The notes beneath the pieces are model-generated. The model worked only from the letters and a program-made list of their open reading frames with translations, had not been told where the DNA came from and searched no databases. From Chloroflexota bacterium (GTDB lineage: Bacteria; Chloroflexota; Limnocylindria; Limnocylindrales; CSP1-4), in NCBI GenBank assembly GCA_021786385.1, contig JAJYNJ010000007.1, positions 1-60,530 of the forward strand: DNA of 60,530 nucleotides. Reading direction: 5' to 3'. Below are positions 1 to 7,071 of the stretch, in pieces; within the stretch, counting starts at the first letter, position 1; the number at the start of each line of letters is the position of its first letter. A program made the position numbers and the translations under genes.

Positions 1-11
1 GGGCTCGCGCG

Positions 12-323
12 ACCACGGCCCGGACCGCAGCTCAACCACGGCAGGGTCGCAGGCGGACCATGGCACAGCCACCGCACCGCCGCAGGCGAGGCCGCCGCCG
101 CACGGCCGCAGGCGGACCACGGCCCGGACCGCAGCTCAACCACGGCAGGGTCGCAGGCGGACCATGGCACAGCCACCGCACCGCCGCAGGCGAGGCCGTC
201 GCCGCACGGCCGCAGGCGGACCACGGCCCGGACCGCAGCTCAACCACGGCAGGGTCGCAGGCGGACCATGGCACAGCCACCGCACCGCCGCAGGCGAGGC
301 CGTCGCCGCACGGCCGCAGGCCA
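12..323. repeat. 104-bp tandem repeat array, 3 copies
   Basis: Three near-identical 104-bp units follow each other (equivalent positions 60, 164 and 268), followed at about 329-359 by a short 15-bp repeat built from the same GCAGGCGAGGCC core. All six frames give low-complexity Arg/Pro/Ala/Gly peptides, so no gene is called in the first 600 bases. The array may extend beyond the left edge. The units have no repeat/unique-spacer structure, so this is a minisatellite rather than CRISPR. Confidence 0.85.
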
Positions 324-373
324 GACCGGCGCAGGCGAGGCCGGCGCAGGCGAGGCCGGCGCCCCACGGCGAT

Positions 374-573
374 GTTGCGTAACTTTCACCCCTGGAACGG
401 TATGCGGGCGTCATCGACGCGCCACAGACCCGTGGCGAGGTAATCGCACGCAGCGGGCTCAACTCCTGCGAACTGCGCGCACAAGGACGGCTCTTCTACG
501 CTCAGTTCGCACGTGACGACCGGCGGCACGGCGATGACGCTGGATAACGTTCCCCGCATGAACGTTACGCAAG
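374..573. mobile_element. inverted-end element, copy 1 (MITE-like, unclassified)
   Basis: The left end (374-414) and the reverse complement of the right end (534-573) share TTGCGTAAC, then TTCA, then GGAACG and TAT, then GCGTCAT, giving roughly 40-bp imperfect inverted ends. An inner inverted repeat (CTGCGAACTG with CAGTTCGCA) lies near 468-511. No transposase and no clear target-site duplication is seen. A related copy with the same end sequences lies at 13948-14127. It could be a non-autonomous mobile element, a structured RNA or a paired protein-binding site; the sequence alone does not decide. Confidence 0.55.
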
Positions 574-618
574 AACGGGAACGACTGCCGGGTGACGAGC
601 GGGCGGCGCGGCGAGAAA

Positions 619-654
619 GCGCGGAGACCGCCGGTGTGCCGGCGGTCTCCGCGC
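619..654 (-). terminator. perfect 16-bp stem hairpin (terminator-like)
   Basis: Two perfectly complementary 16-nt arms (619-634 and 639-654) enclose a TGTG loop. The hairpin lies 37 bp past the stop of the 692-790 micro-ORF on the minus strand. There is no U-tract, so intrinsic termination is probable but not certain; it would end the riboswitch-controlled transcript. Confidence 0.65.
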
Positions 655-691
655 GAGCGTCGTGTGGCGGGTCAGGCCATCTGCGCGCCCG

Positions 692-790
692 TTACCAGCG
701 GCGGCCCGCCTCGAGCACGATAGCGGAGCTGCCGATCGCCGCGAGCGCGACGAGGATGCGGAACGTTGCCAGTCGGAGATTGCGCTTCAT
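692..790 (-). CDS. 32-residue single-span membrane micro-protein
   Basis: The product starts MKRNLRLATF and has a hydrophobic stretch (about residues 11-27) with a basic N-terminus and a GRRW end, so it resembles a tiny N-in membrane peptide. A weak GGTGGTG ribosome site precedes the ATG. It is the second small ORF behind the GEMM-I riboswitch, starting 22 bp after the stop of the 813-878 ORF, and a strong hairpin follows. Not recognised as a named family. The case for its being real rests on context (riboswitch, tandem ORF, terminator), since length alone is not evidence. Role unknown; a c-di-GMP-controlled membrane peptide is inference. Confidence 0.5.
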   Translation of the reverse strand: MKRNLRLATFRILVALAAIGSSAIVLEAGRRW

Positions 791-812
791 GATCACCACC
801 GCACCCCGGCGC

Positions 813-878
813 TCAGGACCATTTCGCGGCGACAGGTGCCGCCGCGACGAACATGAAGCGCGCCAGGATCGGCTCCAT
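813..878 (-). CDS. 21-residue micro-ORF directly after riboswitch
   Basis: ATG at 878 is preceded by a purine-rich AAGGGAAGGGAAC ribosome site, the strongest in this region, placed about 20 nt after the 3' end of the riboswitch aptamer. The peptide begins MEPILARFMFVAAAPVAAKW and ends one residue later. It could be a regulatory leader peptide or the first cistron of a two-micro-ORF operon with 692-790. No homolog is recognised and the function is unknown. Confidence 0.4.
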   Translation of the reverse strand: MEPILARFMFVAAAPVAAKWS

Positions 879-899
879 GTTCCCTTCCCTTCGATGCCC

Positions 900-990
900 C
901 GCGCTCCCGGCAACCGGGCGTTCTCCCGCGGACGGAAGATCCCTGGCTTTGCGTCCCCGCCTCGCGGCGGGTTTGCCCTGGACGAGAGCC
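900..990 (-). promoter_or_regulatory. c-di-GMP-I (GEMM-I) riboswitch
   Basis: Reading the minus strand, CAGGGCAAACC (about 981-971) is followed by a CCGCC-GCGA-GGCGG hairpin with a GNRA tetraloop, then GGGACGCAAAGCC (about 957-945), a second helix, and GCCCGGTTGCCGGG near 920-905. These are the hallmark conserved blocks and order of the GEMM-I c-di-GMP aptamer, including the CAAA tetraloop-receptor strand. The ribosome site of the 813-878 ORF follows within about 20 nt, so the platform probably controls translation or readthrough into the micro-ORFs. The exact 5' boundary is approximate. A separate promoter between 990 and 1084 is possible; readthrough from the DUF5317 gene is the alternative. 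Confidence 0.85.
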
Positions 991-1084
991 GGACCGGGCA
1001 GCGACCTTCACTGCCGGCTCGGACGCTACCCAGCACACGGGGGCGCAACAATGGGAGATAAGTACCAGTCGGGCAGGGTCCCGT

Positions 1085-1813
1085 TCAGACGGTAGTACTG
1101 GGACCCCCGGGTCCGCGCGGGCGCGCGGGACCGTCCGCGGGCGGCCGAACCGGGGCGATCGATCGGGCCGACGTCGGATCGGCGCGCACGGGAGGCGGCC
1201 CAGCATCCGCCGGCACCGGAGGCGGCCCGAGATCGGCGCGCACGGGAGGCGGCCCAGCATCCACCGGCACGGGAGGCGGCCCGAGATCCGCCGGCACCGG
1301 ACGCATCCCGGCAACCACCAGCACGAGGACGCCGACCCCGATCAGCAGATCGCCCACACTGAAGACGTTCGCGAACGGCAACCAGGTGGGCAACGCGAAG
1401 ACGTCGCCGAGCGGTGCCAACGCGGGTGCCGCGAGCTCCCGGCTGTTGATGTAGCCGACCGTCCCACCTGCCCCGATCGCCTCGAGCGCGGCCCGGCTCG
1501 CCGGCATCGTGCCGCCGTTGACCGCGATCGCCAGCAGGTTCAGCCCCGCGCCCAGCGCCACGATCGGCATCCCCGAGACGCGCAGGTTGGCGAGCACGAA
1601 CCCAAACACCGCGGCGGTCGATGCGACGTAGAGCGGGGCGCCGGCCTGCCCGACGGCGCTGTTCACCGGCGGGCTGAAAAGCGCAACCTGCGCGGCGAGG
1701 CCGGCGATCGCCACCCAGGTCCAGCGGAACGAGAGTGCACCAAGGTTTGCCAGCCGGCCGCCAAGCAGTCGGCCCATCAAGAGTCCCGCCACAAGCGCGT
1801 ACAGGATGAACAT
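1085..1813 (-). CDS. DUF5317 family membrane protein
   Basis: The product is 242 residues. The start at 1813 (MFILYALVAGLL) is preferred over an upstream in-frame codon at 1855 because it begins directly with a transmembrane segment. About five hydrophobic spans fill residues 1-185. The central block (NGGTMPASRAAL, GYINSRELAAPALAPLGDVF, LPFANVFSVGDLLI) matches my memory of DUF5317 proteins, common in Actinobacteria and Chloroflexota; biochemical role unknown. The last roughly 60 residues are a proline-rich tail of about 9-residue repeats (PVPADLGPP, PVPVDAGPP, PVRADLGPP) encoded by 27-bp DNA repeats. It is divergent from trpS, and the riboswitch lies 95 bp beyond its 3' end. Confidence 0.75.
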   Translation of the reverse strand: MFILYALVAGLLMGRLLGGRLANLGALSFRWTWVAIAGLAAQVALFSPPVNSAVGQAGAPLYVASTAAVFGFVLANLRVSGMPIVALGAGLNLLAIAVNGGTMPASRAALEAIGAGGTVGYINSRELAAPALAPLGDVFALPTWLPFANVFSVGDLLIGVGVLVLVVAGMRPVPADLGPPPVPVDAGPPPVRADLGPPPVPADAGPPPVRADPTSARSIAPVRPPADGPARPRGPGGPSTTV

Positions 1814-2009
1814 CAGGGCCCTATTACAGCAGCCGACGAAAGGCCAACCCAACACGCGGGGCGCCGCAGCGCGCGATCATCTTGCGCCAGCCGCGGCGGA
1901 TCTGGCTGCCGGGCCGAGCCTGCCGCCGAGCCTGCCGCCGAGCCTGCCGCCCGCGCCACCGCACCGACGTTGCCGAGCAGACTGCCCGGTCTGGCCCCGC
2001 CGGCTCCGC

Positions 2010-2015
2010 TACACT
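2010..2015 (+). promoter_or_regulatory. -10 box of trpS (leaderless)
   Basis: TACACT ends 8 nt before the ATG at 2024, so the transcript probably begins at or next to the start codon. No SD and no -35 match is visible. The rest of the 1814-2009 gap holds a CCGAGCCTGCCG direct repeat near 1920-1955 and nothing else recognisable. Confidence 0.6.
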
Positions 2016-2023
2016 CGCCGCCA

Positions 2024-3064
2024 ATGACCAGCACGCCTGACCTGCCCACCAGCGCCCCCGTCGATCCCGCAGCACTGCCCCGTAGCCGGGTCTTCAGTGG
2101 CGTCCAGCCCTCCGGCCTGCCGCACGTCGGCAACTACCTGGGCGCCTTCCGCAGCTACATCGCGATGCAGGAGCACCATGACGCGATCTACTGCATCGTG
2201 GATTACCATGCGCTGACCAGCACCCACGATGGCGAGCTGATCCGGCGCAACACACATGAGATGGCGCTCGGGCTGCTCGCCCTCGGGCTGGACCCCGAGC
2301 GGGCCGTCCTCTTTCGCCAGTCGGACCGACCCGAACACACCGAGCTCGCCTGGCTCCTCAGCACGGTCGTGCCCGTCGCCTGGGTCGAGCGCACGCCCTC
2401 CTTCAAAGAGAAGCGCCGCAACCAGCCCCAGGACATCAACCACGGCCTGCTCACCTATCCGGTCCTCCAGGCCGCGGACATCGCCATCTACCACGCGAAA
2501 TACGTGCCGGTCGGCAAGGACCAGGCCGCGCACCTGGAGCTCGCCCGGGAGATCGTGCGGGCGTGGAACGCCAGGTACGGCGACTATTTCGTGGAACCGG
2601 CCGCGGTCTTCAGCGACGCGCCGATCGTGAAGGGCACCGATGGCGTCAACAAGATGTCGAAGTCGCTGGGGAACGTGATCGACATCTTCGCCGAGCCGGA
2701 GATGATCCGGCGGCAGGTGATGAGCATGGTGACCGACACCCAGCGGATCCTGCGCACCGATCCCGGCCGACCTGAGGTGTGCAACGTCTGTCAGCTCCAC
2801 CGCTTCTTCAGTCCGACCGAGTACGAGTCGATCTGGGAGGGCGAGCGCTCCGCGCGGACCGGCTGCGTGGACACCAAGCGGCTGCTCGCGGACCGCATCA
2901 TCGCGTACTTCGCCGAGGCGCGCGAACGGCGCCGCGAGCTCGCTGCGCGGCCCGGATTTGTCGAAGAGGTGCTGCAGGCGGGCGCGGCGCGCCTGGCACC
3001 GCTCGCGCGGGAGACGATGGCGGTCTGCCACGACCGGATGGGCCTGGGTCCGGTCCCGCGGTGA
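2024..3064 (+). CDS. trpS: tryptophan--tRNA ligase
   Basis: Cytoplasmic class Ic aminoacyl-tRNA synthetase that charges tRNA-Trp with tryptophan using ATP. The 346-residue product has the usual length. The HIGH-type signature PSGLPHVGNY is at residues 29-38 and KMSKS at 210-214, with QPQDINHGLLTYPVLQAADI and PVGKDQAAHLELAREI in the Rossmann core as expected. The start at 2024 is chosen over 1970 because family proteins begin shortly before the RVFSGVQPSG strand and because a TACACT box lies just upstream. It appears to be a single-gene unit; the next gene has its own -10 box. Confidence 0.97.
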   Translation: MTSTPDLPTSAPVDPAALPRSRVFSGVQPSGLPHVGNYLGAFRSYIAMQEHHDAIYCIVDYHALTSTHDGELIRRNTHEMALGLLALGLDPERAVLFRQSDRPEHTELAWLLSTVVPVAWVERTPSFKEKRRNQPQDINHGLLTYPVLQAADIAIYHAKYVPVGKDQAAHLELAREIVRAWNARYGDYFVEPAAVFSDAPIVKGTDGVNKMSKSLGNVIDIFAEPEMIRRQVMSMVTDTQRILRTDPGRPEVCNVCQLHRFFSPTEYESIWEGERSARTGCVDTKRLLADRIIAYFAEARERRRELAARPGFVEEVLQAGAARLAPLARETMAVCHDRMGLGPVPR

Positions 3065-3113
3065 ACGCGGGCGTGTCCTCGCGGGGAGTTCCGCGCGCAC
3101 GCGCTGCACGTCG

Positions 3114-3119
3114 TAGACT
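3114..3119 (+). promoter_or_regulatory. -10 box of AI-2E transporter gene (leaderless)
   Basis: TAGACT lies 6 nt before the ATG at 3126, with no SD sequence between them. Same architecture as the trpS promoter. Confidence 0.55.
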
Positions 3120-3125
3120 CATCCC

Positions 3126-4355
3126 ATGGTGCCCGAGTCGCCCGGGGCGGGAACGCGGCTCACCGAGCGGGAGCGACGCTGGCTCGACGCGCTGTTGGTC
3201 CTGGGCACGCTCGCGGTCTCGCTGGTCCTGATCGGCCTGCTCGCCAACATCCTGCTCTTCTTTGGCGACATCCTCCTGGTCTTCTTCCTGGCGTGGCTGC
3301 TCGCCTTCGTGCTCTCTCCGGTCGCCACGGCCCTGGAACGCGTCACCCCCGGGCTGCCGCGCGGGCTGGCGGTCCTGCTGACGTACGGGCTACTGCTCGT
3401 GGCGCTGTCGCTGCTCACGATCTACGCCGCACAGGTGTTCGCTGGCTCGATCTCCGGGCTGATCGCGAGCGCGCCGACGCTGCAGAGTCGTCTGATCGAG
3501 CTCGTACAGGCCAACCAGGGACGCCTGGCGGCGCTCGGGATCAAGGTCGACATCGCCGCAGAGGTCGAGACGTTCCTGCACAACCTGCCGTCGGCGGCAG
3601 CGCCGGTCTCGGGGTTCGCACTGGCCGGGCTGGGCCTGCTGGGTAATCTGCTGATCATCCTGTTCCTGTCGCTCTACATGGTGCTCGACCGCGACCGCAT
3701 CTTGGCCTTCGGCGTGCGGTTGGTGCCGCCCCAGTACGCCGAGGAATTCCGGCTCTTCGAGCGCAGCGTCTCCCGGTCGTTCGGCGGCTTCCTGCGGGGA
3801 CAGGCGATCATGGGGCTGCTGTACGGCGCGCTGGCGGCGCTGCTGGGGGCCGCGCTGGGGCTGCCGTACACGCCGGTCGTGGCGGCCAGCGCCGGGATCC
3901 TGCAGGCGATCCCATTCTTCGGACCGTTCGTGTCGTGGTCGCCGCCGGTGATCGATGCGATCCTCACGCAGCCCAGCGCGGTGGTGCCCGCCCTGATCGT
4001 CATGGCGGTCGGCTGGCTGATCGTGATGAACGTCGTGCAGCCGCGCCTGATGGCGGGCGCCGTGGGGATCCACCCGCTGGTGGTGCTCGGGTCCGTGATC
4101 GTCGGTGGCAAGCTGGCGGGCGTCGCCGGTGCGATCTTCGGGATTCCCGTGGCGGCGGTCGTCTCGAGCTTCTTCTTCTACTACCTGAACCGCGCGGCGG
4201 CGGACCCGCGCACGGTGGCCGCCCGCGCGGCCCGGCGGGTGGCGCAGCGGGAAGGGCACAGTGTGCGGGTGCCGGTTCCGCCTCCGCTGACCGATTCACT
4301 CACCGAGGTGCATGCCCGCGCCGACTTCGACGGCGAGCCGGACGATCGGGCGTAG
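3126..4355 (+). CDS. AI-2E family transporter
   Basis: A 409-residue polytopic membrane protein of the AI-2E/YdiK/PerM exporter family. Hydrophobic segments lie near residues 20-45, 50-65, 75-100 and 165-190, then a pair around 220-260 containing FLRGQAIMGLLYG and GLPYTPVVAASAGILQAIPF, and a C-terminal set with NVVQPRLMAGAVGIHPLVVL, the family's best conserved block. The charged, soluble central stretch between spans 3 and 4 is typical. Family members export varied substrates (autoinducer-2, ions, organic compounds), so the substrate cannot be assigned. The tail (residues 355-409) is hydrophilic. The gene lies 61 bp after trpS and is convergent with the lipoprotein gene, 7 bp away. Confidence 0.9.
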   Translation: MVPESPGAGTRLTERERRWLDALLVLGTLAVSLVLIGLLANILLFFGDILLVFFLAWLLAFVLSPVATALERVTPGLPRGLAVLLTYGLLLVALSLLTIYAAQVFAGSISGLIASAPTLQSRLIELVQANQGRLAALGIKVDIAAEVETFLHNLPSAAAPVSGFALAGLGLLGNLLIILFLSLYMVLDRDRILAFGVRLVPPQYAEEFRLFERSVSRSFGGFLRGQAIMGLLYGALAALLGAALGLPYTPVVAASAGILQAIPFFGPFVSWSPPVIDAILTQPSAVVPALIVMAVGWLIVMNVVQPRLMAGAVGIHPLVVLGSVIVGGKLAGVAGAIFGIPVAAVVSSFFFYYLNRAAADPRTVAARAARRVAQREGHSVRVPVPPPLTDSLTEVHARADFDGEPDDRA

Positions 4356-4362
4356 CGGCTCG

Positions 4363-5055
4363 TCAGGGCTGCACGCGCAGCAACGCCGCCGCGAACCCGG
4401 CGAAGGTCGCCTGGTCGAGCCCCGTCCCCACCGCCGACCAGGACGGCGACGCGCCTGGATCCACGTAAATCGCGTACCCCCCGCTTGCGGTAAGCGCGAC
4501 GAGTGTTCCCGTCCGGTCGCCGAACGCCGTCGTCCCCAGCGGCTGGCCCTGCGGCACGCAGGCGCTGGCGCCCTGCGTGCAGATGTTCCCCTCGTGCAGA
4601 GAGAGCAGCGCGCCGTTGGGCCCCCGGTAGGTGATCTCCATCTGTCCGCCACCCCGCAGCGAGAACGAACCGGTCTGGACGAACCAGCCCTGCGGGAGGA
4701 CCGCGCAGTAGACGCTCCAGGCGACCTGCCCCGCGATCGCCTCGAAGAAGATGCGGTTGTCGTGGTTGCCGCTGCACCCTGCGGCAGCATCGGCGGAGAG
4801 CGACGCGAGCGGTGTCGGAAGAGCCGGTGACGAGGTCGGCTGTCCACTCGACCCCGGCGCGACAGACGACCCGGCGTTGCCGGATGCCGATCCGCCCGGC
4901 GCGCCGCTCGCCACGGCCGTGCCGACGGCCGCGCCCGACGGGGACGCGGGCTGGCTGCCGGCGGGCGCCTGGGTGGGGGCCGGGGTCCCGCCGCACGCCG
5001 CCGCGACGGCAGCCGCCAGCGCCCAGACACAGATGGGTCGGGCGAGTCGAAGCAT
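4363..5055 (-). CDS. lipoprotein of unknown function
   Basis: A 230-residue exported lipoprotein: a short basic N-terminus, hydrophobic core, and lipobox ending in AAAC with Cys21 as the modified residue. A Pro/Ser/Ala/Gly-rich linker covers about residues 22-90. The C-terminal domain begins near the GCSGNHDNRIFFEAIAG block and contains four or more Cys residues that could form disulfides outside the membrane. No family is recognised. On the minus strand a TAGGCT box (5063-5068) lies 7 nt before the ATG, so the message is probably leaderless. Confidence 0.75.
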   Translation of the reverse strand: MLRLARPICVWALAAAVAAACGGTPAPTQAPAGSQPASPSGAAVGTAVASGAPGGSASGNAGSSVAPGSSGQPTSSPALPTPLASLSADAAAGCSGNHDNRIFFEAIAGQVAWSVYCAVLPQGWFVQTGSFSLRGGGQMEITYRGPNGALLSLHEGNICTQGASACVPQGQPLGTTAFGDRTGTLVALTASGGYAIYVDPGASPSWSAVGTGLDQATFAGFAAALLRVQP

Positions 5056-5062
5056 CCGTGCG

Positions 5063-5068
5063 AGCCTA
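5063..5068 (-). promoter_or_regulatory. -10 box of lipoprotein gene (leaderless)
   Basis: On the minus strand TAGGCT is followed after 7 nt by the ATG at 5055. No SD sequence fits between. Confidence 0.5.
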
Positions 5069-5088
5069 GCGCCCGCGAGCGGTCGCGG

Positions 5089-7029
5089 TCAACTCGGGCG
5101 CCGGCCGACGCGAACGTCGCCCGTCGAAGGGTCGGCCGGGCGGGTCACATCGGCCGCTCGGGCATCGTCGGCCGGGCGGGTCTCGTCGGCCGGGCGGGTC
5201 TCGTCAGCCGCTCGGGCATCGTCGGCCGGGCGGGTCTCGTCGGCCGGGCGGGTCTCGTCAGCCGCTCGGGCATCGTCAGCCGCCGAAGTGCCGGCCAACG
5301 TGCCGTCGGGCGCCGGAGCGTCCGTCACCGGCACCTCGGCGCCCGCCCCGCCCCCGCTGCCTGCCCGCCGCAGCTCGCGGCGCAGCACCTTGCCAACCCC
5401 GCTGCGCGGCAGCTCCGTGACGAACTCCACCTGGCGCGGCACCTTGTGGCCGGCGAGGTTGGCGCGGCAGTGCTCGACCACCATCTCGACGGTCAGGAAC
5501 GCGCCCGGCCGCGGCACTACGAACGCTTTCGGCACCTCTCCCAGCCGCTCGTGCGGGACGCCGACCACCGCCGCGTCGGCGACCAGCGGGTGTTCGTGCA
5601 GCACCTCCTCGACCTCACGCGGCCAGACATTGATGCCGCCCACGATGATGAGGTCTTTCTTCCGGTCGACGATGCGGAAGAAGCCGTCCTCGTCGCGGAC
5701 CGCGATGTCGCCGGTACGCAGCCAGCCGTCCGCGCTCAACACCAGCGCGGTCTCCTCCGGGTTCTCGTAATACCCCTTCATGACCTGAGGCCCGCGCACG
5801 AGCAGCTCGCCCTCCTCGCCCGGTCCCAGCTCGTGGCCGTCCTCAAGCGAGACCACCATCGCGTCGGTCGAGGGAAACGGCACGCCGACCGTGCCGTTGC
5901 GCCGATCGCCGTACAACGGGTTCGAGTGTGTCACCGGGCTCGCCTCGGACAGTCCATAGCCCTCCACGACGCGCCCCTTGGTGACCTCCTCGAAGCGGCG
6001 CTGCACCTCGGCGGCGAGCGGCGCTGCCCCGCTGATGCAGCCGTCGATCGAGGTCAGATCGAGCTTCGCCGCGCGCGGGTGCACCGAGATCGCCTGGTAC
6101 ATCGCGGGTACACCGGGGAACATGCGCGGGCGCTCGCGGTGGATCGCCTCGAGCATCTCGCTGGTCTCGGGGCGGGGCAGCAGCACCTGGCGCTGGCCCA
6201 GCAGGATCGCCATATTCATCGCGACGGTCATACCGTAGATATGGAAGTACGGCAGGGCGCCCAGGACCGCCTCGCCGGGGCGCGCCTTGGGGAACCAGGC
6301 GCCGACCTGGACGGCGTTGGCCACCAGGTTCCGATGCGTCAGCATGGCTGCCTTCGGGATGCCGGTCGTCCCGCCGGTCGGCTGCAGCAGCGCCACGTCC
6401 TGCGCTGCCGCAACAGAGGGGAAGGGATCGCCGGAGGCCGCGCCGAGCAGCCGCATCAGCCGCGGGGTCTCGGGCGTGTCCGCGACCGGGTGCCAGCGCC
6501 CCTCACGCCGCGCCTTCAGCGGATAGAGGAGCCCCTTGAGCCACGGAAGCTGCTCGGCGATCCCGACCGTCACGACGGGACCTGGGACGCCAGCTTCGGC
6601 GCGGGCGGCTCGCACACGCGGTACCACGAGATCCAGCGCGATCGAAACGCGGGGCCGCCCCAACTTGACGAGCTCGCCGATCTCGCGCGGGGTGTAGAGC
6701 GGGTTCATGGGCAAGCCCATGGCGCCCGCCCGCAGGAGTCCGTAAAAGGCGATGACGAACGCCGGGCTGGTCGGCAGGTGCAGGCTGACCACGTCGCCGG
6801 GTTGGACGCCCAGCCCGCGCAGCGCGTGCGCCACCCGGTCGACCTGGCGGTCCAACACCGCGAAGGTCGTGTGCCGCCCGTAGAAGGTCAGGGCCACTGC
6901 CGAGGGCCAGCGCCGCGCGGCCTGCCGGAGCAGGTCATCGAGCGGCACGTCCGGGATCTCGACCTCACCCGGGACCCCCTCGTCGTAGTGTGCGACCCAC
7001 GGCCTGGGCCGCGCCGCCAGCGTCGCCAT
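5089..7029 (-). CDS. fadD: long-chain acyl-CoA ligase with repeat tail
   Basis: AMP-forming ligase that activates fatty acids to acyl-CoA, the first step of the beta-oxidation pathway encoded upstream. The 646-residue product has the ANL-superfamily P-loop TGGTTGIPKAAMLTH, the GYGLSEASP motif, the DGWLRTGDIA motif, the hinge DRKKDLIIVGGINVWPREVE and the catalytic lysine region PRSGVGKVLRRELR. The final roughly 60 residues are an in-frame 6-residue repeat (ADDARA, ADETRP, ADETRP and so on, an 18-bp DNA unit with 54-bp higher order). This tail lies outside the fold and is probably expendable. Last gene of the tetR-fad operon, 42 bp after the acyl-CoA dehydrogenase. Chain-length preference cannot be read from sequence. 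Confidence 0.92.
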   Translation of the reverse strand: MATLAARPRPWVAHYDEGVPGEVEIPDVPLDDLLRQAARRWPSAVALTFYGRHTTFAVLDRQVDRVAHALRGLGVQPGDVVSLHLPTSPAFVIAFYGLLRAGAMGLPMNPLYTPREIGELVKLGRPRVSIALDLVVPRVRAARAEAGVPGPVVTVGIAEQLPWLKGLLYPLKARREGRWHPVADTPETPRLMRLLGAASGDPFPSVAAAQDVALLQPTGGTTGIPKAAMLTHRNLVANAVQVGAWFPKARPGEAVLGALPYFHIYGMTVAMNMAILLGQRQVLLPRPETSEMLEAIHRERPRMFPGVPAMYQAISVHPRAAKLDLTSIDGCISGAAPLAAEVQRRFEEVTKGRVVEGYGLSEASPVTHSNPLYGDRRNGTVGVPFPSTDAMVVSLEDGHELGPGEEGELLVRGPQVMKGYYENPEETALVLSADGWLRTGDIAVRDEDGFFRIVDRKKDLIIVGGINVWPREVEEVLHEHPLVADAAVVGVPHERLGEVPKAFVVPRPGAFLTVEMVVEHCRANLAGHKVPRQVEFVTELPRSGVGKVLRRELRRAGSGGGAGAEVPVTDAPAPDGTLAGTSAADDARAADETRPADETRPADDARAADETRPADETRPADDARAADVTRPADPSTGDVRVGRRPS

Positions 7030-7071
7030 CTCTGATCCCCTCGCTCGGCCGTGGTGCGTAGCACGCGGCCG

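Noticed and set aside
12-323. Tandem array as a CRISPR
   Set aside because: Units are 104 bp and repeat throughout; there are no unique spacers alternating with a constant repeat.
60-516. Open frames of 72-127 codons in the repeat region, both strands
   Set aside because: Products are repetitive Arg/Pro/Ala/Gly peptides created by GC-rich repeats; no SD, no family features.
1045-1065. Third copy of the inverted-end motif (GGCGCAACAATGGGAG)
   Set aside because: Matches only the GCGCAAC and ATGGGAG pieces, lacks the GGAACGTTAT block and has no inverted partner.
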